DNA from: Acidobacteriota bacterium | Lineage (GTDB): Bacteria; Acidobacteriota; Blastocatellia; RBC074 | Assembly: GCA_016715865.1 (NCBI GenBank) | Contig: JADJXM010000003.1 | Span: 110,001-174,000 of the forward strand | DNA: 64,000 bases | Reading direction: 5' to 3' | Shown here: positions 1 through 15,875 of the stretch, piece after piece | Layout: each line of letters opens with the position of its first letter | Position numbering within the stretch: the stretch's first letter is position 1 | Translations under genes and position numbers: made by a program | The notes under the pieces: generated by a model | Databases searched by the model: none | What the model saw: the letters and a program-made list of their open reading frames with translations, nothing else | What the model was told of the DNA's origin: nothing

Positions 1-49
1 CATAACGTATCAAATCAGAATTCCCCTCGCCGGCTTTCGGTCTTGGCAT
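1..49 (-). CDS. 5' end of an unidentified gene running off the left edge
   Basis: On the minus strand an ATG at 49 is preceded by a good Shine-Dalgarno (AGGAG about 8 bases upstream, at 57-61) and opens a frame that reads MPRPKAGEGNSDLIRY to the window edge. Only 16 residues are visible, so no family can be named. The strong ribosome site and lack of stops are the only support; it could be a chance open stretch. Confidence 0.4.
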   Translation of the reverse strand, partial: MPRPKAGEGNSDLIRY

Positions 50-697
50 CTTTTTCTCCTTTTGATTCCGGCATTACTCACCGGTAATTATTGTTTCAAA
101 TTACTTTCAGCTACTCGAATTATCACCTGTTTTTTGCAATTAATATTTCAATTATCAGTACGAGATATCCGCACAGGCAAATAATAGATCTATATTAGCT
201 ACATTATTATCAATATGACAACCGTAATAACAGAATTAACCAATAAAAAATATATTCTATTACCACTGCTTTTGTCCGAGTTTTGAAAAGAAACAATATG
301 TAATTGATGAAATCCTGAATGCATTAGCTGTTATATCTTCGGGCAAGTTATGGCTTCAACATCCTTTCGGCAATGTCTGCTTTGCAAGACTGCCGACAAA
401 TGCGCAGCTTGAGTTGATTAGCTGAAAGTGAGACCGGGCCCCGGCCTCGCGGGTTCGGGACAAGTCAAGCAGTTTCCGAACATTGTCTCTGCGTAACATC
501 AATTAATAATTATTGTAAGACAGAAATGCACGTGGTTATTTCCAGGGCTTTCCGAGCTTTATTAATTATGATTGTCTGCATACAAACCGGAGCGAGTACA
601 TGCGCGCACTTGAGAGCATTCTGGTCCTGAGCTATGCTTGGTCTCACAGAAAAACCCCTGGCGGAGTCGGCAAGTCAGCGAGAGAGGAACCAGTCAA
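50..697. other. AT-rich intergenic region upstream of dnaX
   Basis: About 650 bases without a convincing gene. From roughly 60 to 420 the base composition is clearly more AT-rich than the genes around it. A stop-free stretch of about 55 codons ends at a TGA at 423-425 on the plus strand but lacks a start and ribosome site. From about 438 to 501 there is a fragment of the CTGATG...CATCAG element seen at 51 and 52 kb. The dnaX promoter must lie in the last 200 bases; I could not assign its boxes. No SRP RNA, often found beside dnaX in other phyla, is recognisable. Confidence 0.6.
438..501 (+). repeat. Truncated copy of the CTGATG-ended repeat element
   Basis: This stretch matches the right end of the element at 51076-51451 (cgcgggttc.ggacaagtcaa, then the ttgtctctgcgtaacatca end) with a few substitutions. 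The left part of the element is absent, so this is a decayed or truncated copy. It lies about 200 bases upstream of the dnaX start. Confidence 0.75.
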
Positions 698-2509
698 TTG
701 AGTTATCAGGTAATCGCGCGAAAATACAGGCCGCAGACATTTTCGGATCTGGCAGGGCAAGAGCATATAACGCGGACGCTCAAATCCGCGCTCGACTCCG
801 GGCGACTTCATCACGCGTACCTTTTTTCCGGCGTTCGGGGAACCGGAAAGACGACGACGGCCAGAATCCTCGCCAAGGGTCTGAATTGCGCCAGGGGGGT
901 GACTGGTGACCCATGTTTGCAATGCTCCTCCTGCCTCGAGATTGCGGCCGGTAATTCAATCGATGTAATTGAAATCGACGCAGCATCGAATACTGGCGTT
1001 GATAACGTGCGCGATGTGATCATAAATAACATCGCCATGGCGCCCGCACGCGACAGGTACAAGGTATTCGTCATCGACGAAGTGCACATGCTTTCAACCA
1101 ACGCATTCAATGCGCTCTTGAAAACCCTCGAAGAACCGCCCCCGCATGTCGTATTCATCATGGCTACGACGGAGCTTCACAAGTTACCCGATACGATACT
1201 TTCGCGCTGCCAGCAATTCGAGTTCAAGCAGATCCCAACGGACAAGATATTTGAGCGATTGCGTGAGATCGCCGGTCAGGAAAACGTAAAGATCAGCGAT
1301 CCGGCCCTGCGCGAAATAGCACGCGCCGGAGCAGGCAGCCTGCGTGATGCCCAGTCCGCCTTCGATCAGATAATATCGTTCAGCGGCAGTGAAATAACCG
1401 AAGAAGACGTCGCAACCGGCCTCGGACTGGTGAGTGCATCGACACTCGGAGATTTCGTCAGCGCGATCGCGAGTCAGGATACGTCATCGATACTGACGCT
1501 GGTCGAGGAGGTCGCCTCGCGAGGCTATGACCTGCGCAATTTCTCGCGTGATTTGATGGGTTATTTGCGTCACCTCCTGCTGGTCAAGTCAGGCATCGAC
1601 AGCAGCGAGGCTCTGGGAGTGGCAGACAATGAGCTTGATCGAATCAGGGAGCTCTCGACAAAGTTTTCGGAAGAAGACCTGGTTCGCTCTTTTCACCTGC
1701 TTTCCGCGACTGAGAAAGAGATCAAGGATTCGCCGCACCCTCGATTTCAACTGGAGACAGGGCTGGTCAAGCTTTCGCACCTGCCAAGGCTGCGATCTCT
1801 GGACGAGCTGATACGCCGCCTTGAAGAACTTGAATCGCGCCTCGATGGTTCTTCTTCATCGCCTGCTTCGGGCAGTGGAGGATCTACAGGCCCGGGCCGA
1901 AATCAGTTTACGCCTGATCGAGGCGGCTCGCAGGGTCGAGGCCCGTCTACTGAGACAAAGCAACATGCCGCACGTCACTCGCCAGAAGTGCCGCCGGACT
2001 TCCCTGAAATCGACCTTTCCGAGCCCGAAGATATGGCCGATTTCGATGCAGGTTATACGTCGACACGCAATCGTCCGGCTCCGGCCCCGCCCGTGCCTTC
2101 GCTTCATCCCACACCACCCGCCGAAAAGATCCCCGTTCCAAAAGGCTATGAAGTAGAAGCCTTGCTCAATGAATTGCAGAAACGAAATCGAGGGCTGGTG
2201 CTGACAGCTCTAGAGGATGCTCAGAAGCTGGAATACAGGGACGGCGTCTTACACATCACTTTCGGAACCGATGACATGTTCGCTCGCAGAGTCCGGGATA
2301 GCGGAACGCTATTCCGTGAACTTGGAGAGAGCCTGTTGGGACAACCGCTGCTGATTGAGGTCACAATCAGCGGGCAGGTCGAACATCGGATCGACGATGC
2401 AGTCGCCAAACGACAGCAACTGATCGATCGCGCAAGCAGCAATCCGGCCGTCAAATTGATCATGGAACAAACACGAGGCGATATCGTTTCTGTCAGGGAA
2501 ACTTCCTGA
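698..2509 (+). CDS. dnaX: DNA polymerase III subunits gamma/tau
   Basis: Clamp-loader ATPase of the replisome, 603 residues from a TTG start. The longer reading from an ATG at 638 adds 20 residues that do not look like the family; the conserved N-terminus (SYQVIARKYRPQTF) begins directly after the TTG at 698, which has GAGAGAGG about 9-12 bases upstream. Visible motifs: Walker A GVRGTGKT (residues 45-52), zinc-binding cysteines at 64, 73, 76 and 79, Walker B DEVH (127-130) and the SRC sensor motif (169-171). After about residue 375 there is a Ser/Pro/Gly-rich linker and a less conserved tau-type tail. It heads the dnaX-ebfC-recR cluster found in many bacteria. I saw no obvious frameshift slippery site for gamma. 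Confidence 0.96.
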   Translation: MSYQVIARKYRPQTFSDLAGQEHITRTLKSALDSGRLHHAYLFSGVRGTGKTTTARILAKGLNCARGVTGDPCLQCSSCLEIAAGNSIDVIEIDAASNTGVDNVRDVIINNIAMAPARDRYKVFVIDEVHMLSTNAFNALLKTLEEPPPHVVFIMATTELHKLPDTILSRCQQFEFKQIPTDKIFERLREIAGQENVKISDPALREIARAGAGSLRDAQSAFDQIISFSGSEITEEDVATGLGLVSASTLGDFVSAIASQDTSSILTLVEEVASRGYDLRNFSRDLMGYLRHLLLVKSGIDSSEALGVADNELDRIRELSTKFSEEDLVRSFHLLSATEKEIKDSPHPRFQLETGLVKLSHLPRLRSLDELIRRLEELESRLDGSSSSPASGSGGSTGPGRNQFTPDRGGSQGRGPSTETKQHAARHSPEVPPDFPEIDLSEPEDMADFDAGYTSTRNRPAPAPPVPSLHPTPPAEKIPVPKGYEVEALLNELQKRNRGLVLTALEDAQKLEYRDGVLHITFGTDDMFARRVRDSGTLFRELGESLLGQPLLIEVTISGQVEHRIDDAVAKRQQLIDRASSNPAVKLIMEQTRGDIVSVRETS

Positions 2510-2606
2510 ATCGCACCCGCCCGGGCGTTTTTACCGGACCAATCGCGTGCTATCATATCCATCTTTGAGGAGACGCGTCCCTCAATTATTTTCAAGGAGA
2601 AATGAA

Positions 2607-2918
<312 letters not shown>

Positions 2919-2932
2919 CTGGAAACTATTTT

Positions 2933-3547
2933 ATGCTTGATTATGCAGAACCAGTTACGAGGCTGATAGACGAATTCAAACGTCTGCCGGGAATCGGTCA
3001 CAAGTCCGCCCAGCGACTGGCGTTTCACATTCTGAAGACTCCTCAGGAAGAGACCAACCGCCTGGTTGACGCCATCCGCGAGGTGAAAGAGAAGATCGTC
3101 TTCTGTTCGGTCTGCAACAACCTGACTGATACCGATCCCTGTCGTTACTGCGCCAGTCCATCGCGAGATCGATCGATCATCTGCGTGGTCGAGGAGCCAT
3201 ACAATCTGGTCGCGATTGAAAAGACACGGGAGTATCACGGCCTTTACCACGTTCTGCACGGAGCGCTTTCGCCGATCCGCGGGATCGGCCCCGAGGAACT
3301 GCAGATCAAAAATCTGATCGAAAGACTGCGACCCGACGAATCGGGGGAAGGCGAAGTCCGCGAGATGATACTCGCGACAAATCCCAACACTGAAGGTGAG
3401 GCGACCGCCAACTATCTTGCGCGGCTGATCAAACCGCTCGGCGTTCGCGTGACGCGCATCGCCATGGGCCTGCCAGTGGGAGGCGACCTTGAATACGCCG
3501 ATGAAGTGACGATGCACAAGGCGCTGACCAACCGTCACGATATCTGA
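2933..3547 (+). CDS. recR: Recombination mediator protein RecR
   Basis: Recombinational repair protein of 204 residues, normal length. It loads RecA with RecO on SSB-coated single strands. The helix-hairpin-helix region (RLPGIGHKSAQRLAFH) is at residues 17-32, the zinc finger cysteines are at 58, 61, 70 and 73, and the Toprim domain follows with the acidic VVEEP motif near residue 85 and the GxxSPxxGIGPEEL-like segment. It starts 14 bases after the ebfC stop, so the two are almost certainly cotranscribed. Confidence 0.96.
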   Translation: MLDYAEPVTRLIDEFKRLPGIGHKSAQRLAFHILKTPQEETNRLVDAIREVKEKIVFCSVCNNLTDTDPCRYCASPSRDRSIICVVEEPYNLVAIEKTREYHGLYHVLHGALSPIRGIGPEELQIKNLIERLRPDESGEGEVREMILATNPNTEGEATANYLARLIKPLGVRVTRIAMGLPVGGDLEYADEVTMHKALTNRHDI

Positions 3548-3556
3548 GAATCCGCC

Positions 3557-4054
3557 ATGAGCAACCCTGCCGAAAAAGATCTGCCGCTCGAATACCTCGC
3601 TCTCAAGGCAGCTAATGACAAATTACGGGAAGCCGGCAAGACTCAACTCTGGGGCAGGCTGGACAACATCTGCTCTGAGCTGAGCCGTGACCTCTCAGAA
3701 CGGCGAGGGATGCCGCCACTGCAGGTGGGCCGCCAGGACTGGCAGTTCAAGGTCGAAACATCGACCATGATCGGAGAGCGCTATGGGGCGCGCCACAAAA
3801 CCAATACGCTGATCGTCGAAGTAGGCTGGCCCCAGCTTCCGGACCACGGGTTCGTCCCCGACGGCGGTCTTGCCCGCGGTCGCATAGGACTGAGCCGCAA
3901 TGTCATGCTCGAACCTCAAACCATGACAGAGCTGATCTACAAACGATCCGGGCAGAGTGATCCCGCCTGGTACACCATCAAAAACAAGATGCTCGGTGAC
4001 CAGGTCTCCGAGCATCTGCTGCGCAGCTACTTCGAGCTGCTGATCCAGGATTGA
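3557..4054 (+). CDS. Conserved-looking protein of unknown function
   Basis: 165 residues, starting 9 bases after the recR stop, so probably the last gene of the dnaX operon. It is soluble, without signal peptide or membrane segment. The N-terminal third is helical and charged (LEYLALKAANDKLREAG), followed by a mixed segment with WQFKVETSTMIGERYGAR and a C-terminal helix ending in LLRSYFELLIQD. I do not recognise a family. It converges with fabI, whose stop lies 10 bases downstream. Confidence 0.8.
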   Translation: MSNPAEKDLPLEYLALKAANDKLREAGKTQLWGRLDNICSELSRDLSERRGMPPLQVGRQDWQFKVETSTMIGERYGARHKTNTLIVEVGWPQLPDHGFVPDGGLARGRIGLSRNVMLEPQTMTELIYKRSGQSDPAWYTIKNKMLGDQVSEHLLRSYFELLIQD

Positions 4055-4064
4055 TCCCCGATCT

Positions 4065-4844
4065 TCATTCCATCGCAACCAGGGAACCGAGAATATTGTA
4101 TCCGCCGTCGACGTAGATCAGTTCACCGGTGATTCCGCGTCCGAGCGAGCTGATCAGAAACAGGGCCGTGTCTCCCACCTCTGCCTGTTCGGTCGCATGT
4201 CGCAGTGGGGCTACCACACGGTGATGATCGACCATTTTGCTGATGCCGGAGACTCCGCGGGCGGCGAGAGTTCTGATCGGACCGGCGGAAATGGCATTGA
4301 CTCGTATGCCTCTCGGCCCGAGATCGCTGGCCAGGTAACGAACTGTCGATTCGAGCGCGGCCTTGGCCACACCCATAACGTTATAATGCGGAACGACGCG
4401 ATTGGCGCCCAGGTAGCTCAGAGTGATGATCGATCCTCCCTCGGACATGAGCGGAAGCGCCGCCCGTGAAAGCGCGACCAGCGAATAGGCGCTGACATCG
4501 AGTGCGGTCGCGAACCCCTGGCGTGTCGTATTGATGAATTCGCCTGTCAGCTCTTCCCGCGGAGCGAAAGCCACGGAATGCACCAGAAAATCCAGCCTTC
4601 CCATGTCTGTCCCGACGTTCTTCATCAACGAGTCGATCTCTTCATCGTTGGACACGTCGCATGGATATGATTTCGCTCCCGGTAGATCGCCGGCCAGCTT
4701 TTCGACGTTTTCCTTCAACCTCTCGTTCTGATAGTTGAAGGCGAGTTTCGCGCCCTCGCGCACCACTGATTCAGCGATCGCCCATGCAATGCTGTGTTTG
4801 TTCGCCACTCCTACGATCAGTCCATTCTTGCCTTCCAGTAGCAT
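4065..4844 (-). CDS. fabI: Enoyl-[acyl-carrier-protein] reductase (NADH)
   Basis: Last reductive step of type II fatty acid elongation, cytosolic. 259 residues, usual for FabI. The nucleotide-binding start is GLIVGVANKHSIAWAIA (residues 8-24). The catalytic pair of the FabI-type short-chain dehydrogenase is visible as Y154 and K161 in the Y-x6-K arrangement (YNVMGVAK), with Y144 upstream. The C-terminal GLGRGITGELIYVDGGYNILG segment is diagnostic for FabI. It stands alone on the minus strand, converging with the recR operon. Confidence 0.95.
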   Translation of the reverse strand: MLLEGKNGLIVGVANKHSIAWAIAESVVREGAKLAFNYQNERLKENVEKLAGDLPGAKSYPCDVSNDEEIDSLMKNVGTDMGRLDFLVHSVAFAPREELTGEFINTTRQGFATALDVSAYSLVALSRAALPLMSEGGSIITLSYLGANRVVPHYNVMGVAKAALESTVRYLASDLGPRGIRVNAISAGPIRTLAARGVSGISKMVDHHRVVAPLRHATEQAEVGDTALFLISSLGRGITGELIYVDGGYNILGSLVAME

Positions 4845-4999
4845 CTTTATTCTGCCTTTCTTTCAGTTACAGCAGCTAACAGAAAGTGAGCATCGGCGTG
4901 CGCCCCATGCTCAACTTTGATCTGAAAACCGCTGCAATCACCAGTGGAGTTATTATTGCCGGTAAGAGTACCATGATTGGTGACAATTGACAGGACTGG

Positions 5000-5024
5000 G
5001 AGCGCAGGCTTTCAGCCTGCGCTC
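5000..5024. terminator. Perfect 11-bp hairpin at the end of the exosortase operon
   Basis: GAGCGCAGGCT at 5000-5010 and AGCCTGCGCTC at 5014-5024 form a perfect 11-bp stem with a 3-base loop. It abuts the stop codon of the EpsI gene (5024-5026). There is no T-run on the minus-strand downstream side, so it may be an mRNA 3'-end stabiliser or a dispersed palindromic repeat rather than a classical intrinsic terminator. Confidence 0.6.
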
Positions 5025-5669
5025 TATGGGATAAATTCGCGGAGCGCCGGGATCATGGTTCGGGCGAAATTGAGCCCGGCGGCACGTGCGCGAAATTCTC
5101 CTTCGCGTCCATCAGGAACGGGGATAATGACGCGCACCAGCGCGCCATCGGTCCGGCTCAGGGCCAATCCGTCGTAGAGAAGAAAAAACCTGCTGGCATA
5201 ATCACCGGCGGAGATTCTGCCTCGTCCCTGGTACCAGTAAAAAGCCAACATTTTGACGTCGTCCTTCTCGATCAGGTATTCATTGATTTCGGACTTAGTC
5301 GAGGGTTGAACGGCCAGTGAATGAACCTTGTGAGCGCTCATGGTCCAGCCAGCGCCGGGAATGCAGTTCTGAGGCGAATGCATGGTCCGACGGTGTCCCT
5401 GGCCGGCATACCACGCGGCGAAAAAGTAAGAGATCACTCCGCGATCGTTGGCATAGGTGCGCGACAGATAATCATCCGCACTCAATTCGCGAGCCTGTGC
5501 CGCGCCCAATGCCTGGACATCGATCGCGCGCCAGCCGCCCGCGCGCTCTGGAAACCCGGCGAATGATTGCCTCGCCGGAACTTTCACGGAACCGCGCCCG
5601 GTTACCAGAAAGAATGATACAAGTGCAGCGAGCGTCAAAAACCCGAGCATCACGATAAACCTGCGATTG

Positions 5670-5677
<8 letters not shown>
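5024..5677 (-). CDS. epsI: EpsI-type exosortase-associated protein
   Basis: 217 residues with one N-terminal membrane segment (about residues 8-26) and a periplasmic domain. The motif MHSPQNCIPGAGW, near residue 100, is the hallmark of the EpsI domain that occurs either fused to or beside exosortases in exopolysaccharide-producing bacteria. The start is GTG at 5677, overlapping the exosortase stop by 8 bases, so the two are translationally coupled. The biochemical role of EpsI proteins is not settled; association with exosortase and polysaccharide export is established. Confidence 0.88.
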
Positions 5678-6563
<886 letters not shown>

Positions 6564-6691
6564 ACCAGAATCCGTTGAACGATCCCAGAGAAACAGGACT
6601 GTTTTAGCCTGCGCGGTTCTACATGTTTAATTGAATGGTAATGGGATCAGGGTTATCTTCTTTGCGGTGCGGCTGTTTCAAATTGAATAAC
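6564..6691. promoter_or_regulatory. Divergent promoter region between exosortase and YetA-like gene
   Basis: About 70-130 bases separate the divergently transcribed exosortase and YetA-like genes, so both promoters should lie here. I could not assign reliable -35/-10 boxes. Confidence 0.4.
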
Positions 6692-10530
<3,839 letters not shown>

Positions 10531-10732
10531 TCGGACCCGGTTCCGTAACGGCCAGGTGGATGACCTTCCCGCTTTGCTGGATTACTCTTCACCTACCAAA
10601 CAGCAGCCAATTAGGTTAAAATCAGGGTTGTATTCGCCCCTGCAGCTCACTGCTGCCCTTGCTGCCCCTGCTGGATGTTCCCCCACCCGGACAGGATATC
10701 GTTTTCCGGGCATCGGCAATGGAGTAATTTGG

Positions 10733-13180
<2,448 letters not shown>

Positions 13181-13187
13181 AGTTTGA

Positions 13188-13446
13188 AAGAAAAAAATTA
13201 ACCGCAAAGAATTGAATCGCAAAGACCGCAAAGGGGCAAAGAATTAATCGCAGAAGCCGCAAAGGAGCAAAGATTTTTTGGTGATACGAATATTCGGATT
13301 ATTGCCAATTGGATATAACTCGAACACTGATCTTGCCTGTATATCTTTGCCCCTTTGCGGCCTCTGCGATTAATTCTTTGCCTCTTTGCGGTCTTTGCGA
13401 TTAATTTCTTCCGAATTTAAATACCCGAAAATTTAGTTTGCAGAGT
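13188..13446. repeat. Palindromic repeat element, copy 1 (about 260 bp)
   Basis: Two arms built from tcgcaaagNccgcaaagggg-type units face each other around a conserved centre (gatacgaatattcggattat through aacactgatcttgcctgta). The right end gaaaatttagtttgcagagt matches the terminal repeat of the other copies; the left terminal repeat is mostly lost. It fills the gap between two convergent genes and ends 2 bases from the stop codon of the TPR gene, so it could also act as a bidirectional terminator. Confidence 0.85.
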
Positions 13447-13448
13447 AT

Positions 13449-14546
13449 TTACTGCTGATTCTTTTGAGCGATCGCCTGTTTGACGCGATCGAGCATCTTT
13501 CTGATATCTGCGGCATCGGGTGCGTCGCCGGCATCCTTGAGGTATGCCTCCAGATTCTGAGCGGCTTTCGGCAGATCCTGCCTGCGAATATTCAGATTGA
13601 AGAGATGTTTATATGCGCTGACGAACACTTTTCCGCCCATCTGAATGGCTCGTGTGATCTCTTTTTCAGCCCGATCATAATCAGGCGGATCGACCGACAT
13701 GAGGGCGAGTCCGAGGTTGAGATGGCACATGGGAAATGAATCATCAAGGCTGTTGCCGGTCTCGAACTCGGCGATCGCCTCGCGAAACTGCTGCCGGCCC
13801 ATGTGTATCAGGCCGAGGTTGATGTGCGGAGCGGCATATTTCGTATTGACGGCAATGGCGCGCTCGAATGCGGCCTGTGCTTCGGCCATCTTCTTCATCG
13901 CCATATGCTGCTCACCGAGCTTATTAATGGCATAAAGGTAGTCGGGGAAAGCTGCCAAAGCTTCGTGCAGGAGTTTGATGGCCTCTTCCGGCTTGTTTTT
14001 CTGAGCCAGTTTGACGGCCTTCTCGTACGACTTCCTGGCGTTCTTTGGAATCTCCTGGTGATCCGCGGCTCCGATCAGTCTGCGGTCCGTTGTCTTGAAT
14101 TTGACATCGCTATCCTTGTCTTTCAGGAAGATCTGAACCGTGAAGGTTCGCGAGAGATTACCGAACAGCTCGACTGTCTCCTGTGTTGTGTCATAGGACT
14201 GATTGTCCGTCGGGACGACAACGCGATAGGTATTGCTGGGTATTGATCGAAACTCGAAGTTGCCGACTGAATCAGAAAACGTCTCAGCCGCTGTCCCTCC
14301 CGTCGTCAATTCCAGGACAACTCTCATTCGCTGGTCCGGAAGATTGCCGGCGGGCAGGTATACCTTGCCTCGGATATTGTGAAGGATCGGGCCGGATGAA
14401 CGGGGATTCTGAGGAGACTGACCCTGCGAGCCCTGAGCCAGTGATCCGGAGACCGCAAAGATCAGTATCAAGCCGGTTGTAATCAGTTGGCCGGTTGTAA
14501 TCAGTTGGATTGAACGGAAACGAAGTGCAGCAACCTGGAGTCTCAT
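13449..14546 (-). CDS. Secreted TPR protein with carboxypeptidase-regulatory-like domain
   Basis: 365 residues. The start has a near-perfect ribosome site (GGAGGTG, 4 bases from ATG). An N-terminal hydrophobic region (about 17-37, with an internal duplication LITTGQLITTG) is a signal peptide or anchor. Residues 55-110 look like a CarboxypepD_reg-like beta-sandwich (IRGKVYLPAGN ... SDSVGNFEFRSIPSNTYRVVV). Residues 170-330 hold about four TPR repeats (EEAIKLLHEALAAFPD, AEAQAAFERAIAVNTKYA, REAIAEFETGNSLDD, AEKEITRAI). Likely a periplasmic scaffold; no enzymatic motif. It is flanked on both sides by repeat elements. Confidence 0.82.
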   Translation of the reverse strand: MRLQVAALRFRSIQLITTGQLITTGLILIFAVSGSLAQGSQGQSPQNPRSSGPILHNIRGKVYLPAGNLPDQRMRVVLELTTGGTAAETFSDSVGNFEFRSIPSNTYRVVVPTDNQSYDTTQETVELFGNLSRTFTVQIFLKDKDSDVKFKTTDRRLIGAADHQEIPKNARKSYEKAVKLAQKNKPEEAIKLLHEALAAFPDYLYAINKLGEQHMAMKKMAEAQAAFERAIAVNTKYAAPHINLGLIHMGRQQFREAIAEFETGNSLDDSFPMCHLNLGLALMSVDPPDYDRAEKEITRAIQMGGKVFVSAYKHLFNLNIRRQDLPKAAQNLEAYLKDAGDAPDAADIRKMLDRVKQAIAQKNQQ

Positions 14547-14555
14547 ATTACACCT

Positions 14556-14621
14556 CCGGAATAGTCAGTTACTTGCAGGCCCGAATAGTCAGTTACTTGC
14601 AGGCCGGAATGGTCAGTTACT
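14556..14621. repeat. 24-bp tandem repeat interrupted by a repeat element
   Basis: Units of 24 bases (CCGGAATAGTCAGTTACTTG plus CAGG) run 14556-14579 and 14580-14603, then a partial unit to 14621. The array resumes after the inserted element at 15284 (TTGCAGG, then another unit to about 15320). It starts immediately upstream of the ribosome site of the TPR gene, so it lies in its 5' untranslated or promoter region. Confidence 0.85.
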
Positions 14622-15283
14622 ACTCTGCAAACTAAATTTTCGGGCATTTAACTTCGGAAGAAATTAATCGCAAAGATCGCAAAGGGGCAAAGAATTAATC
14701 GCAAAGGCTGCAAAGAGGCAAAGATATTTAGGGATATGAATATACGGATTATCGCCCACTGGATATAATTCGAACACTGATCTTCCTTATATCCCTTGCA
14801 CCTTGCCTGGAATGCGAGGAGCCCCCTTTAAAAAACCCGCAAAGGGGGGCCCCACCCCAAGAAAAGAGGCGAAAACCTTTTTTCCCCCCCCCAAAAAGAA
14901 CCGGGGGGAGGGGCAAAACCCGCCCCCCAAAACCGCTTCCCCCCCGAATTGCGTTGTTTGTCTTTTTTCCCTTGCAGGGGGAGGGCGGGGACTTCCCCGA
15001 AAAAAACCCCCCCCCCCGCAAAGCCCCCAAACCCCCCCCAGAGCAAGGGGGCAAGAAACCCAAAAAAAAAAACCAAAAGAAAAAAAAGACTTTTAAAACA
15101 AAACAAACTTTTTAAAAAACCCGGGCAGCGGCCCCCCAAAAAAAAAAAAAAGAAAAAAATACACCCAGGCCCCCCCCAACAAAAAAAAAAAAAAAAAAAA
15201 AAAAAAACCCAGCGACATCTCGAGGCACTCTGCGATTAACTTTTTTTCCAGTCTTGAATACAAGAAAATTTAGTTTCCAGAGT
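14622..15283. mobile_element. Palindromic repeat element, copy 2, with intact ends and target duplication
   Basis: Terminal inverted repeats ACTCTGCAAACTAAATTTTC (14622-14641) and its near-perfect complement (ending 15283) bound the element. The 7 bases AGTTACT occur on both sides (14615-14621 and 15284-15290), and removing the element restores the 24-bp tandem repeat, so this was a transposition-like insertion. The left arm and centre are normal to about 14790; the right arm is replaced by a 400-base homopolymer-rich block. No transposase is encoded, so the element is non-autonomous (MITE-like). Confidence 0.82.
14800..15215. other. Homopolymer-rich block, probably sequencing or assembly artefact
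   Basis: This stretch consists largely of runs of A, C and G, including about 27 consecutive A near 15180-15206 and several runs of six to ten C. It replaces the right arm of a palindromic element that in the other copies reads tatctttgcccctttgcgg and so on. Open frames here translate to Lys/Pro/Gly-rich nonsense. It is best treated as low-quality sequence through a hairpin, not as biology. Confidence 0.75.
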
Positions 15284-15369
15284 AGTTACTTGCAGGCCCG
15301 AATAGTCAGTTACTTGCAGGAAGGATGGTAACGTTAACGATCAGGAAGCGATATCCAACTGGAAGTCAC

Positions 15370-15420
15370 CCCAAAACCCCTTTTTAATGCCCTGTTAATT
15401 GGACTTATCGGGGTTTTGGG
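15370..15420 (-). terminator. Inverted repeat downstream of the HU/IHF gene
   Basis: CCCAAAACCCC (15370-15380) and GGGGTTTTGGG (15410-15420) can form an 11-bp stem with a 29-base loop about 30 bases after the HU/IHF stop codon. There is no clear T-run after it on the minus strand, so termination activity is uncertain. Confidence 0.45.
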
Positions 15421-15452
15421 ATGGGTTCTAATCAAAATAATCCAGGGGCCGC

Positions 15453-15797
<345 letters not shown>

Positions 15798-15875
15798 ACA
15801 AATTCCATCCTGATTACATGAGCCTGGGACGATCTGTTCCTGATTCCGTGACAGGCGATAAATGAACTGCTCTTA

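Noticed and set aside
258..425. Open stretch of about 55 codons on the plus strand ending in TGA
   Set aside because: No start codon with a ribosome site and no recognisable protein; probably chance in AT-rich DNA or a remnant too short to call.
505..697. Possible SRP (4.5S) RNA upstream of dnaX
   Set aside because: The conserved SRP loop (GGTCAGG...GGAAGCAGC type) is not present.
14749..15239. Several overlapping open frames of about 100 codons on both strands
   Set aside because: They lie in the homopolymer-rich block and translate to Lys/Pro/Gly repeats without any start signal; they are artefacts of low-quality sequence.
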